Below, one piece after another: positions 31,531 to 45,117 of a DNA stretch of 64,000 bases. The notes beneath the pieces were generated by a model, which was not told the DNA's origin, ran no database searches, and saw nothing but the letters and a program-made list of their open reading frames with translations. The first letter of the stretch is position 1, and the number at the start of each line of letters is the position of its first letter. Made by a program: the position numbers and the translations under genes. The stretch is from Pseudomonadota bacterium (GTDB lineage Bacteria > Chloroflexota > UBA6077 > JAJPGT01), in the NCBI GenBank assembly GCA_021325655.1, contig JAJPGT010000100.1, positions 62,001 through 126,000 of the forward strand. The letters run 5' to 3'.

Positions 31531-34374
31531 ATGCCGCATATCATGCCGCCTTCAGCCTTCTGGGCCAAGGTTGGCCCCCGGGCGCGACCGGATCGAACCG
31601 AGCCGCAGCCGTATCACCCGCTGATCTGTCACATGATCGATGTCTCCATGGTGGCGCTCGCGCTCTGGCGCAACGCGCTCTCCCCCTGGGAGCGGCGCAG
31701 GCTCACCGCCGAGCTGGGGCTGGGCGAGGACGAAGATGCTGCTGGCCGCTGGCTCGCCCTGTGGGCAGGAGCCCACGACATTGGCAAGGCGTCCCCCTCA
31801 TTCCAGGCGAAGCACGGGGCGGCGCGTGAACGGCTGACTGAGGCCGGTCTGGCGTTCCCGCGCCCGCTGGTCAATGCCCCTCATGGGATAGTCTCGGCGG
31901 CAGTGCTGCCGGAGCTCCTCGCCCCGTTTCGCGTACCGCCCCGCCTGGCCCGCAGCGTGGCGATCGTGGTCGGCGGACATCACGGGACCTTGCCGAGTGC
32001 TGGAGCGGTGATGGACCTGCCGTCAGACGCGCTCGGCGCTGCCGCCTGGGAGCGCGGGCGCGCCGCTGTGTTCCAGGCGTTTGTGGCCGCGCTGGACCCC
32101 ACCAATCTGCCGATGCCCACGCGGCTGAGCAATGCCGCGGGAATGGCGCTGGCCGGGCTGGTATCCGTAGCCGACTGGATCGGCTCGGACGAGCAGTACT
32201 TCCGCTACCAGTCACAAGACGGCGCCATCCCGGAGCTCGATGTGGCCGGGTACGCGGAAACGGCGGCGGGACAGGCCGACCGGGCGCTCGCTGACCTTCA
32301 CTGGACCACCTGGCGGCCGGCGTCCCTGCCGCTGAGCTTCCAGCAGCTCTTCGAGCGCGAGGAGCCGCGCCCCTTCCAGGCTGGCATGGTGGAGATCGCC
32401 GAGCGCCTCGATCGGCCCGGGCTGGTGCTGATCGAGGCACCGATGGGTGAGGGTAAGACAGAAGCGGCTTTGTACCTAGCCGACCGCTGGGGCCTACTGC
32501 CCGGGCTGCGGGGTTGCTATGTGGCGCTGCCAACGCAGGCAACGAGCAACCAGATGTTCGGCCGGGTTGAACGCTTTCTGGCCCACCGCTACCCGGGTGG
32601 CATGGCGAACCTGCTACTGCTGCATGGTCACGCGGCGCTGTCCGCCGAACTGCGGTTGCTCCGTGCGCGAGCCGAACGGCTGCTCCATCCCGGTGGGATC
32701 TACGACGACGAACCCGGAGCGGACGAGCTCCCGGACGTCCTCGCTGCCGATTGGTTCACCTATCGCAAGCGCGGTCTGCTCGCTCCGTTCGGTGTCGGCA
32801 CGATCGACCAGGCGCTGCTGGCGGCGCTGCAGATGCGTCACGGCTTTGTCCGACTGCTCGGGCTCGCCGGCAAGACGGTCATCCTGGACGAAGTCCACGC
32901 CTACGACGCTTACATGACCGCGCTGCTTGAACGGCTACTTGAGTGGCTGGCGGCGCTCGGCTCCGGGGTGGTACTGCTCTCGGCCACCCTGCCGGCGTCT
33001 CGGCGCAGGGCGCTGGTGAACGCCTATCTGCGCGGTGCTGGCGCCTCCCCCATCGGTGCACTGCCTGATGCCGCGTACCCGCGGATCACCTGGATAGATG
33101 GAGTTGAGGTGCGAGCGCGCGCAGTCGCTGCGTCCTCGCTCGCCCGGCGGACCGTCCACCTGGAGCGGGTGGACGGCCGCCTGCCGGACGAGGAGGGCGG
33201 CGAGTTCCCATTGCTAAAGCGCTTACGGGACGTGCTGGCGAACGGCGGCCGAGTGGCGGTGATCTGTAACACGGTGGGCCGTGCGCAGCGCATCTACCTG
33301 GGACTTCGCTCCGCCTTCGCCGGCACCGCTTCAGACGGCGGGCCACGCCTCGACCTGTTTCACGCCCGCTATCTGTTCGAGGAGCGCCAAGTGCGCGAGG
33401 AGCGGGCGCTTGAGCGGTTCGGGTCGCCTACCGCGGGGAAGTCCCGTCCCGACCTAGCGATCCTAGTGGCGACGCAGGTTATCGAGCAGAGTCTTGACCT
33501 TGACTTCGACCTGCTGGTTACGGACCTGGCGCCGGTCGATCTGATCCTCCAACGCTGCGGCCGGCTGCACCGGCACCAACGGGAGGATCGGCCGCTCACC
33601 CTGCAGGCGCCGACCGTCTGGGTGCTGTGGCCGGAGACAGACGCAGATGGAGTGCCTACCTTCGACCGGGGCAGCGCCTCCGTCTATGACGAGCACGTCC
33701 TCCTCCGTTCCTGGCTGGCGCTGCTCCGGCTGAATACCCTGCGCCTGCCGGATGACATTGAGCTGCTGATCGAGTCCGTTTACGACGATCGGGGTTGCCC
33801 GGAGCATCTCACCGGACCATTGCGCCAGCGGTGGCACGAGACTCGGGCCAGACTCATCGCGACACAGGAGGCAGAGCAAGACACCGCGAAAAGCAAGCTG
33901 ATCGCCGCGCCGCACTGGCAGGTCCAGCTCTGGGAGATCTCGCCGGACCGGCTGCAGGAGGACAACCCGGAGATCCACCAGGCCTTCCAGGCGCTTACCC
34001 GCCTGGCCGACCCAACCGCTTCGGTCGTCTGCCTGTTCGACACCCCACACGGTCCAGCGCTTGACCGCGACGGGCGGCGGCCGGTAAAGACCACCGCCGA
34101 GCCGAACCTGGAGCTGGCCGAAGCGCTGCTGCTCCGGTCAATCCAAGTCGGCGATCGGCGTGTCGTCGGCGTGCTGCTGGAGCAGGAGCCGCCGAGCGGC
34201 TGGCAGCGCTCAGCACTGCTGCGCCAGCACCGGCTCCTGCTGCAAGGGCCAGATGGTCAGTTGCGACTACCCGACGGCCGCGCCGATTTCGGATCCTGCC
34301 GGCTCCGTCTGCACCCGAAGCTCGGACTGCAGGTGCTGGCGGTCCGAGATGGCGGCGGGGAGGGGGCAGGATGA
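31531..34374 (+). CDS. cas3: CRISPR-associated nuclease/helicase Cas3, type I-E
   Basis: 947 residues. The N-terminal HD nuclease domain shows AHDIGK (HD at about 82-83) and GGHHGTLP. The SF2 helicase follows: Walker A APMGEGKTEAAL near 302, ILDEVHAYD near 450, SATLP near 485 and QRCGRLHRH near 673. It degrades target DNA after Cascade binding. The ATG at 31531 has TGGAGGAGAG before it; an upstream in-frame start is less likely. First gene of the cas operon. Confidence 0.96.
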   Translation: MPHIMPPSAFWAKVGPRARPDRTEPQPYHPLICHMIDVSMVALALWRNALSPWERRRLTAELGLGEDEDAAGRWLALWAGAHDIGKASPSFQAKHGAARERLTEAGLAFPRPLVNAPHGIVSAAVLPELLAPFRVPPRLARSVAIVVGGHHGTLPSAGAVMDLPSDALGAAAWERGRAAVFQAFVAALDPTNLPMPTRLSNAAGMALAGLVSVADWIGSDEQYFRYQSQDGAIPELDVAGYAETAAGQADRALADLHWTTWRPASLPLSFQQLFEREEPRPFQAGMVEIAERLDRPGLVLIEAPMGEGKTEAALYLADRWGLLPGLRGCYVALPTQATSNQMFGRVERFLAHRYPGGMANLLLLHGHAALSAELRLLRARAERLLHPGGIYDDEPGADELPDVLAADWFTYRKRGLLAPFGVGTIDQALLAALQMRHGFVRLLGLAGKTVILDEVHAYDAYMTALLERLLEWLAALGSGVVLLSATLPASRRRALVNAYLRGAGASPIGALPDAAYPRITWIDGVEVRARAVAASSLARRTVHLERVDGRLPDEEGGEFPLLKRLRDVLANGGRVAVICNTVGRAQRIYLGLRSAFAGTASDGGPRLDLFHARYLFEERQVREERALERFGSPTAGKSRPDLAILVATQVIEQSLDLDFDLLVTDLAPVDLILQRCGRLHRHQREDRPLTLQAPTVWVLWPETDADGVPTFDRGSASVYDEHVLLRSWLALLRLNTLRLPDDIELLIESVYDDRGCPEHLTGPLRQRWHETRARLIATQEAEQDTAKSKLIAAPHWQVQLWEISPDRLQEDNPEIHQAFQALTRLADPTASVVCLFDTPHGPALDRDGRRPVKTTAEPNLELAEALLLRSIQVGDRRVVGVLLEQEPPSGWQRSALLRQHRLLLQGPDGQLRLPDGRADFGSCRLRLHPKLGLQVLAVRDGGGEGAG

Positions 34375-34441
34375 GCCGTGCGCCGCCGTGTTCCCAGATA
34401 CACCTGCATCACTTCCCGCACCCACCCCATTCGGAGGGACG

Positions 34442-36112
34442 ATGGCGAGCTTCAACTTGATCGATCAACCCTGGATCCCCTGCCTAATGGGCAACGGGAC
34501 CGCTCACGAATTGAGCCTCTGGGATGCGTTGGACCAAGCACGTCAGGTCCGCGAGATCTACGATCCGTCGCCGCTAGTCACGGTGTCGCTGCACCGGCTG
34601 CTGCTGGCAGTGCTGCACCGGGTGCTCGGCCCGCGCAACGCCGACGCCTGGGCGGACCTCTGGGAGCGTGGCTCCTGGGATCATCCGCGACTGCGTACCT
34701 ACCTGGATCGCTGGTGCAGCCGCTTCGATTTGTTCGACGCCCAGCGCCCGTTCTACCAGACGCCTGAAATCGAGCCAGAGTACGCCGTCTCAGCGGCGAA
34801 GCTCGCGCACGAGTATGCCTCGGGCAACAACGCTACGCTGTTCGACCATACCTCGGACAAGCGCGGCCTGGCGCTCCCCCCGGGCGAGGCTGCCCGCGCG
34901 GTGGTGGCGCTCCAGGCGTTCGCCGTGGGCGGGCTGGTCTCGCACCGGGCGGGCGAGGACAAGCTCGGGCACAAGTCGGCCAAGGGCGCCCCGCTGGTGA
35001 AGGGCGCGGTTGGACTGCTCAAGGGCGAGACGCTGTTCCACACCCTGATGCTCAACCTCGTTCAGTACGACTGTGCGCAGGACCAGCCGTTCGCGTGCCT
35101 GGGGGAGGACCGCCCGGCCTGGGAGCGCGACGAGCCGCCTCGGCCGGGCGAGCGCCGACCGTTAGGGTATCTGGACCTGCTCACCTGGCAGAGCCGGCGT
35201 ATTCGGCTGTTTCCGGACCAGCGAGAAGGATGCACCGTCGTCGCCCGAGCGGCGGTGATGAAGGGGGAGCAGTTCCCCGACGACTACGAGTTGCGGGGCC
35301 GGGAGCCGATGGTCGCCTTCCGGGCAAACCCGACTGCCAAGTCGGGCCAACCGGGCTGGCTCCCGCTCGGCTTCAGCGAGCGCCGAGCCCTCTGGCGCGA
35401 CAGCCTGACACTGATCCAGGCCGCTAGCACGACCAGGGTCAGGCCGAGGACGCTCGATTGGGCCAAGGATCGCGCGGCCGAGGGACTGCTCGGCCGAAGC
35501 CCGGTGATCCCGCTGGATCTGCACGGGATGGCGACGGACCAAGCGAAAGTGCTGCTCTGGCGCCACGAGCGACTCCCGCTCCCGCTCGCACTGCTCGACT
35601 CCAAGTCGTTCGTCGAGCGCCTCCGCCAGGCGCTCGACCTGGCCGAGCAGGTTGCTCGCCTCTTTGCCCCGACTGTCGACTCGTTCACACAGAACGGGAA
35701 GACGATCCAGCGCTCTCGGCCATTCCGGCTACTGGCGGACGCGCTGCTCTCCGCCTCCCGGGCGGGGCAGGACTCGAGCGCGGGGCGGGCGTACCAGGAG
35801 CGGGTGAACGCCCTGGTCGAGCATCTCGGACCGGAGCGCGCCTACTGGGCGCGGCTCGGCGCGCCGTTCGGCCGCTTGGTCCTCGCGTTAGCCGATGAGA
35901 TCGAACGGGGCGCCGACGGCCGAGCCGCGGTCGCAGCATGGGCGGAGGAACTCCGCCGGGCGGCACTGGCTGCCTTCGAGGAGGCAGTAGGTGGGCTGGA
36001 CGGCTCCGGCCGGGCACTCCGTGCGGTGGCGGAGGCGCAGAACACCTTCCGGCCGCGGCTGAAAGGGCTGCTCAAGGACTACCTGACGCTCCAGAAGGAG
36101 GGGGTTGGATGA
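34442..36112 (+). CDS. casA: Cascade large subunit Cse1/Cas8e
   Basis: 556 residues. Begins MASFNLIDQPWIPC, the characteristic Cse1 N-terminus, after a GGAGG ribosome-binding site. Cse1 recognises the PAM and recruits Cas3. The LWERGSWDHPRLRTYLDRW and FDLFDAQRPFYQ segments are typical, and the C-terminal part is a helical bundle. Lies 67 bp after cas3 and overlaps casB by ATGA. Confidence 0.95.
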   Translation: MASFNLIDQPWIPCLMGNGTAHELSLWDALDQARQVREIYDPSPLVTVSLHRLLLAVLHRVLGPRNADAWADLWERGSWDHPRLRTYLDRWCSRFDLFDAQRPFYQTPEIEPEYAVSAAKLAHEYASGNNATLFDHTSDKRGLALPPGEAARAVVALQAFAVGGLVSHRAGEDKLGHKSAKGAPLVKGAVGLLKGETLFHTLMLNLVQYDCAQDQPFACLGEDRPAWERDEPPRPGERRPLGYLDLLTWQSRRIRLFPDQREGCTVVARAAVMKGEQFPDDYELRGREPMVAFRANPTAKSGQPGWLPLGFSERRALWRDSLTLIQAASTTRVRPRTLDWAKDRAAEGLLGRSPVIPLDLHGMATDQAKVLLWRHERLPLPLALLDSKSFVERLRQALDLAEQVARLFAPTVDSFTQNGKTIQRSRPFRLLADALLSASRAGQDSSAGRAYQERVNALVEHLGPERAYWARLGAPFGRLVLALADEIERGADGRAAVAAWAEELRRAALAAFEEAVGGLDGSGRALRAVAEAQNTFRPRLKGLLKDYLTLQKEGVG

Positions 36113-36687
36113 ACATATCTAGGGCGCGCCCGGGCGAACGAGACCGCGCATTTATTGCATACCTAGAGGGGCTGCAGGCGGCGGAGGACCGGGCAGCGTT
36201 GGCGGCGCTGCGGCGTGGCCTGGGTCGCCCGCCGGGGACCGCGGCAGAGATGCATCGTTACGTCGTCCCCTGGCTCCCCCGCGAGGAGAGCCCGCGCGAA
36301 GATGAGGCGTACTACCTGGCCGCGGCGCTATTTGGGCTGTACCCGGAGGGGAGCTGGCCGCGGGAAGAGGCCGAGCAGGGCTGGCACAACCTAGGCGCCT
36401 CGTTCGCCCACCTAGCCAGCAGGGCCGACAGTGGGAGCGTGGAGCAGCGGTTCGTGGCGCTACTCGGCGCTCACCGGGACGATCTGCCCGAGCACCTACG
36501 CCACGCCGTGAGCCTGCTTAAGGCCCATGAGGTCCGGGTAGATTGGGTCGAGTTACTGGCCGATATCCGCTGGTGGGACCACGAGGAGCGCCGGGTGCAG
36601 CGCCGCTGGGCGCGCGCCTTCTGGGGCGCGGTCGCCGCTGACACGGAATCCAACGCTGACAAGAACCTCGCCGATCAGGCCAAGTAA
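36109..36687 (+). CDS. casB: Cascade small subunit Cse2/Cas11e
   Basis: 192 residues, helical and basic at the C-terminus, with the family segments ALRRGLGRPPG, YLAAALFGLYP and RWWDHEERRVQRRWARAFWG. Cse2 dimers stabilise the R-loop. The ATG overlaps the casA stop. Confidence 0.92.
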   Translation: MNISRARPGERDRAFIAYLEGLQAAEDRAALAALRRGLGRPPGTAAEMHRYVVPWLPREESPREDEAYYLAAALFGLYPEGSWPREEAEQGWHNLGASFAHLASRADSGSVEQRFVALLGAHRDDLPEHLRHAVSLLKAHEVRVDWVELLADIRWWDHEERRVQRRWARAFWGAVAADTESNADKNLADQAK

Positions 36688-36707
36688 GAGAGGAAAGGAA
36701 CGTACGC

Positions 36708-37895
36708 ATGTTCGTGGAGCTGCACATCCTGCAAAACTTCGCTCCGGCCAACCTAAACCGCGACGATACCGGCTCGCCCAAGGACTGCGAGTTCGGTGGC
36801 TTCCGCCGCGCCCGCATCTCCAGCCAGTGTCTCAAGCGTGCCATCCGAACCCAGTTCGCCGTCGCCAAGCTGGTCGAGCCCACCCTGCTGGCGACCCGTA
36901 CAAAGCGGCTGATCGAGGAGATTGCCAGGAAGATGGGCAAAGAGGGCGATCCGCAGGCCCAGAAGGTAGCAAAGTCGGCGCTGGAGTGCGCTGGCCTGGG
37001 GGTGAAGGACGACGGCAAGACAGAGTACCTGCTGTTCTTGGCAGATCCCGAGGTGGCTCGGTTAGCCGAGTTGTGCGCCACCCACTGGGACGCGCTCGTC
37101 GCCGCGGCCGGTGACGGCAAGGGCGGTAAGAAGGGCGGTAAGAAGGACGATAAGAAGGACGATAAGAAGAACATCCCAGCGGACCTGCAGGGGGCGCTGG
37201 ATCGGGTGCTGGGCGGCGCCAAAGCGGTAGACCTGGCGCTGTTTGGCCGGATGCTAGCCGACCTACCGGAGAAGAACGTGGATGCGGCCTGCCAGGTGGC
37301 GCACGCGCTGTCCACCAACAAAGTGAGCATGGAGTTCGACTTCTACACGGCCGTGGACGACCTGAAGCCGGAAGACACGGCCGGGGCCGACATGCTCGGC
37401 ACCGTCGAGTTCAACAGCGCTTGCTTCTACCGCTACGCCAACGTGGACACAGATCAACTGCTGCAGAACCTGCAAGGCGACGTCGAACTGGCGCAGCAAG
37501 CCGTCGTGGCGTTCCTCCGCGCCTCGGTGGACGCCATCCCGACCGGTAAACAGCACAGCATGGCGGCCCAGAACCCGCCTTCGCTCGTGTTCGCCGTGGC
37601 ACGCGACCGAGGGCTGTGGTCGCTGGCCAACGCCTTTGTGAAGCCCGTTCGGCCGGATGGGCAGAGTGATCTCGTGGAGCGCTCGATCGAGGCACTGGAC
37701 CGCTACTGGGGGCAGCTCACCCGCATGTACGGCACCACCGGGCTGCGCGGCGGCTGGGTGGCCGTGCTGGATGACAAGGTGCCGCTGAACAATCTGGTCC
37801 AGTCGTCCGTGCAGCGAGTGGCTGAGGTGGACGAGCTGATTGCTGCAGTGCGGGACGCGGTGAAGCCCGGCACGCTGGAAGGGGCACAGCGATGA
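36708..37895 (+). CDS. cas7: Cascade backbone subunit Cas7e/Cse4 with lysine-rich insert
   Basis: 395 residues. MFVELHILQNFAPANLNRDDTG, FRRARISSQCLKRAIR and SMEFDFYTAVDD are Cas7e hallmarks. An unusual insert near residues 136-153 is built of four 12-bp DNA repeats encoding GGKK, GGKK, DDKK and DDKK. The lysines would add charge near the nucleic-acid path if surface-exposed. AGGAAAGGA precedes the ATG. Confidence 0.94.
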   Translation: MFVELHILQNFAPANLNRDDTGSPKDCEFGGFRRARISSQCLKRAIRTQFAVAKLVEPTLLATRTKRLIEEIARKMGKEGDPQAQKVAKSALECAGLGVKDDGKTEYLLFLADPEVARLAELCATHWDALVAAAGDGKGGKKGGKKDDKKDDKKNIPADLQGALDRVLGGAKAVDLALFGRMLADLPEKNVDAACQVAHALSTNKVSMEFDFYTAVDDLKPEDTAGADMLGTVEFNSACFYRYANVDTDQLLQNLQGDVELAQQAVVAFLRASVDAIPTGKQHSMAAQNPPSLVFAVARDRGLWSLANAFVKPVRPDGQSDLVERSIEALDRYWGQLTRMYGTTGLRGGWVAVLDDKVPLNNLVQSSVQRVAEVDELIAAVRDAVKPGTLEGAQR

Positions 37896-38629
37896 GCACG
37901 CTGCTGCTGCGCCTGGCCGGCCCGATGCAGAGCTGGGGGACGCAGAGCCGCTTCTCGGTGCGAGACGCTGGGAGCGAGCCCTCCAAGAGCGGAGTCATCG
38001 GGCTGCTCTGCGCCGCGCTGGGTCGGGGACGGGAGGAGTCCGTCTCAGATCTGGCGGCGCTGACGATGGGGGTACGGGTGGATCGCGGCGGCGTTGTCCG
38101 TCGCGATTACCACACCGCCGGCGCCGGTTATGGCGTTCGCACTGCAGAGGACAAGCCAGGTGGGACAGTGGTGTCCAATCGCTACTACCTGGCAGACGCC
38201 TGCTTCCTGGTAGGGCTGGAGGGACCGCGTGACCTACTAGAGCAGTTGGATGCGGCGCTGCTGAAGCCACGGTGGCCGTTGTACCTGGGGCGCAAGGCAT
38301 ACGTCCCGAGTGTGCCGATTCGGCTCCCGGATGAGCGGCCCGGTCCGGGCCTGTGCGAGGAGCCGCTGCTGCGGGCGCTGGAACAGTTCCCTTGGCCGGC
38401 CGACGGCGGATCGAGACGGGGGCGTCCTGAGCAGCTGCGCCTCGTGCTGGATGAGCATGCGGCTGGCGAGCCCTACCGTGGTCTGTTGGAGGTGAGGGCC
38501 GATGTCCCGCTGTCGTTCGCGGAGCGACGCTTCACCATCCGCCGGGTCGCCGCCCGTTGGATGGCAACGCCAGAGGTGGAGCCACAGGATGTATCTGTCG
38601 CGATTGATCCTGAATCCGCGCAGCCGTGA
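37892..38629 (+). CDS. cas5: Cascade subunit Cas5e
   Basis: 245 residues starting MSTLLLRLAGPMQSWGTQSRF, the Cas5e signature, followed by TEPSKSGVIGLL-like text and RDYHTAGAGYG. Cas5e caps the 5' handle of the crRNA. The ATG overlaps the cas7 stop as ATGA; the 3' end overlaps cas6 by 41 bp. Confidence 0.94.
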   Translation: MSTLLLRLAGPMQSWGTQSRFSVRDAGSEPSKSGVIGLLCAALGRGREESVSDLAALTMGVRVDRGGVVRRDYHTAGAGYGVRTAEDKPGGTVVSNRYYLADACFLVGLEGPRDLLEQLDAALLKPRWPLYLGRKAYVPSVPIRLPDERPGPGLCEEPLLRALEQFPWPADGGSRRGRPEQLRLVLDEHAAGEPYRGLLEVRADVPLSFAERRFTIRRVAARWMATPEVEPQDVSVAIDPESAQP

Positions 38630-39347
38630 GGTGCGGCGCGATCTGGCGGACTGCCAGGCGCTGCACGCACGGTTGATGTGTGCTTTTCCTCAAGTGGATG
38701 GGGCGAAGGGCTCCGCCCGGGCGGCGCTCGGCGTGCTCTATCGAGCGGAGTCCGATCCGCGGAGCGGGCTGGCGACGGTGCTGGTGCAGTCGCGCTCGCA
38801 GCCGGATTGGTCCCGCCTGCCGTCCGGTTACCTACTGCAGTTCGGGCCCGACGGGCCTGAGAACCCAGCCTGCAAAGAGGTCAGCGCCGCCTACGCCGCG
38901 CTCGGCCCGGGGGACGTGCTCATCTTCCGGCTGCTGGCGAACCCGACCCGCAAGATTGCCACCCGCAGTGGCCCGAACGGCGAGCGCCGCAACGGCCAAC
39001 GGGTGGAGCTGCGCGGGGAGGAGGCGTGGCACCAATGGCTGGCGCGCAAAGGGGAGCAGGGCGGCTTCCGAGTGCTGTCGGTGCGTGCCCGTCCGTGTTC
39101 ATCCGCCGGCGATGCCCCGGGTGAGGTCCCTGATGCGCGGGTGACGCCGCGGGATAAGGTCGTGGGCTACCGAGACGGTGGCGCCGAGGGCACCAGCCAG
39201 CAGAAGCTGACCTTCGGAGCGGTCCTGTTCGAGGGGCGGTTGCGGATCGAGGATCTGGCACGCTTCCGCCAGGTGCTGGAGGGCGGGATCGGCAGCGGCA
39301 AGGCGTATGGCTTTGGGCTCCTCTCACTGGCGCGCGCTCGGGAGTAG
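38589..39347 (+). CDS. cas6: CRISPR RNA endoribonuclease Cas6e/Cse3
   Basis: 252 residues starting MYLSRLILNPRSREVRRDL. ALHARLMCAFP holds the histidine at the position of the catalytic His in Cas6e proteins. The glycine-rich loop GIGSGKAYGFGLLSLAR is at the C-terminus. It cleaves the repeat hairpin CCCCACGC/GCGTGGGG and stays bound to it. It begins inside the cas5 3' end. Confidence 0.93.
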   Translation: MYLSRLILNPRSREVRRDLADCQALHARLMCAFPQVDGAKGSARAALGVLYRAESDPRSGLATVLVQSRSQPDWSRLPSGYLLQFGPDGPENPACKEVSAAYAALGPGDVLIFRLLANPTRKIATRSGPNGERRNGQRVELRGEEAWHQWLARKGEQGGFRVLSVRARPCSSAGDAPGEVPDARVTPRDKVVGYRDGGAEGTSQQKLTFGAVLFEGRLRIEDLARFRQVLEGGIGSGKAYGFGLLSLARARE

Positions 39348-39352
39348 CCGGG

Positions 39353-40318
39353 ATGAAAGACCTGCACCTGCTCCCAAAGGTGCGTGATAGCTGGAGCTAC
39401 CTGTACGCCGAGCACTGCCGAGTAGATCAGGAAGGCAAGGCCATTGCGCTGCACGACGCGCAGGGGACCACCCCGGTCCCCTGCGCCAGCCTTTCGCTGC
39501 TGATGCTGGGGCCCGGCACCAGCGTGACCCACGCCGCGGTTCGCGCGCTGGCGGAGAACGGCTGTCTCGTGGTGTGGTGTGGCGAGGAGGGCGTGCGCCT
39601 GTACGCGCAGGGGCTCGGCGAAACCCGTTCGGCCCGCAACCTGCTCCGCCAGGCGCGACTGTGCACTGATCGTGTGCTGCGGCTAAGAGTGGTCATGCAG
39701 ATGTACCGCCTGCGCTTCCGCGACGAACCGCTAGACCCCAATCTAACCCTGCAGCAGCTCCGGGGGCGCGAGGGGATCCGGGTGCGGATGGCCTACGCGG
39801 ACGCCAGCCGGCGCACCGGTGTGCCCTGGAGCGGGCGGAGCTACCAGCGGGAATCGTGGTCCGCCGCGGACCCGGTGAACCGGGCGCTGTCGGCGGCTAA
39901 TAGCTGCCTGTACGGCGTCTGCCATGCCGCCATCGTCGCCGCCGGCTACTCGCCCGCCCTGGGGTTCATCCACACGGGCAAGATGCTGTCTTTCGTGTAT
40001 GACATCGCGGACCTGTACAAGGCGGATCTGACCATCCCCGTCGCCTTCCGCGTCGTTGCCGCTGGGACCAGCAACCTGGAGGGGCGGGTGCGCCGCGCCT
40101 GCCGCGACGCCTTTCACCAGCAGCGTCTGCTCCAGCGGATCATTCCCGATATCGAAACCGCACTGGCCGCCGGCGGGTTGCCCAGCGGCGGAGACGCGGA
40201 TGAGTTCGCCGTAGATGAGGCCCGCCCTGGTGCCCTCTGGGACCCGGACATCGGCCCCGTCGCGGGTGGGGTGAACCGGGCCGACGAGGCAGACACTATC
40301 GCGGACACTGACGCATGA
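39353..40318 (+). CDS. cas1: CRISPR integrase Cas1e
   Basis: 321 residues. Metal-binding active site residues are in place: Glu140 in GREGIR, His207 in GFIHTGK, and Asp217/Asp220 in YDIADLYKAD, matching the E. coli Cas1 positions with an offset of one. With Cas2 it inserts new spacers. An acidic, Gly/Asp-rich tail of about 40 residues follows the conserved core. Confidence 0.95.
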   Translation: MKDLHLLPKVRDSWSYLYAEHCRVDQEGKAIALHDAQGTTPVPCASLSLLMLGPGTSVTHAAVRALAENGCLVVWCGEEGVRLYAQGLGETRSARNLLRQARLCTDRVLRLRVVMQMYRLRFRDEPLDPNLTLQQLRGREGIRVRMAYADASRRTGVPWSGRSYQRESWSAADPVNRALSAANSCLYGVCHAAIVAAGYSPALGFIHTGKMLSFVYDIADLYKADLTIPVAFRVVAAGTSNLEGRVRRACRDAFHQQRLLQRIIPDIETALAAGGLPSGGDADEFAVDEARPGALWDPDIGPVAGGVNRADEADTIADTDA

Positions 40319-40587
40319 TCGTGCTCATTTTGGAGCGTGTTTCAACAGGCCTGCGGGGAGAGTTGACTCGCTGGTTACTGGAGCCAAAGGCGGGAGTATT
40401 TGTCGGAGACGTCTCGGCCTTAGTGCGCGAGAAGCTCTGGGAGAAGGTGTGCCGGGAGATGAAAGACGGCGCCGGGATGCTCCTCCACAGCGCCGAAGGC
40501 GAACAAGGGCTGGCGATGCGCCTGTGGGGCATACGAGACCGGACCATTGTAGACTATGAAGGACTCTGGCTCATTCGCAAGTCCTAA
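40315..40587 (+). CDS. cas2: Cas2e
   Basis: 90 residues of the type I-E Cas2 form: MIVLILERVSTGLRGELTRW, VREKLWEKVC and GIRDRTIVDYEGLWL. Dimerises between two Cas1 dimers. The ATG overlaps the cas1 stop. The stop codon is only 18 nt from the first CRISPR repeat. A weak internal promoter (TTGTAG at 40547, CTCATT at 40570) is conceivable. Confidence 0.94.
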   Translation: MIVLILERVSTGLRGELTRWLLEPKAGVFVGDVSALVREKLWEKVCREMKDGAGMLLHSAEGEQGLAMRLWGIRDRTIVDYEGLWLIRKS

Positions 40588-40605
40588 CCAGCCATTCCAT
40601 CCAGC

Positions 40606-44913
<4,308 letters not shown>

Positions 44914-44918
<5 letters not shown>

Positions 44919-45114
44919 GTTTCCCGCAAGTCGAGCCAGGAAGACGAAGCGAGACCGGTTCAAGCTGTTCGAGTTCGTCGCGTCCCGGCCCGATATGACG
45001 TGGGAGCAGCGCTGGAAGGAGTGGAATCGGGCATTCCCGGCAGAGAAGTACCGCTTCGCGTCCAACATGCAGCGCGACTATGCGCTCATCAGCAATCCAA
45101 CGAAGAGGGGGTAA
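44914..45114 (+). CDS. Small basic protein, probably 5'-truncated by the array
   Basis: About 66 residues rich in Lys/Arg and aromatic residues (KTKRDRFKLFEFVASRPD, WEQRWKEWNRAFPAEKYRF). It reads like the small DNA-binding proteins next to integrases in mobile elements, but I cannot name the family. The only starts, GTG at 44908 or 44914, lie inside the last CRISPR repeat and lack a good ribosome-binding site. The true 5' end may have been replaced by the array. It ends 3 nt before the integrase pseudogene. Confidence 0.5.
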
Positions 45115-45117
45115 GTC

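Noticed and set aside
40547..40575. TTGTAG-17-CTCATT as a promoter for the array inside cas2
   Set aside because: The -10 match is too poor to list as a feature; kept only as a possibility in the cas2 entry.
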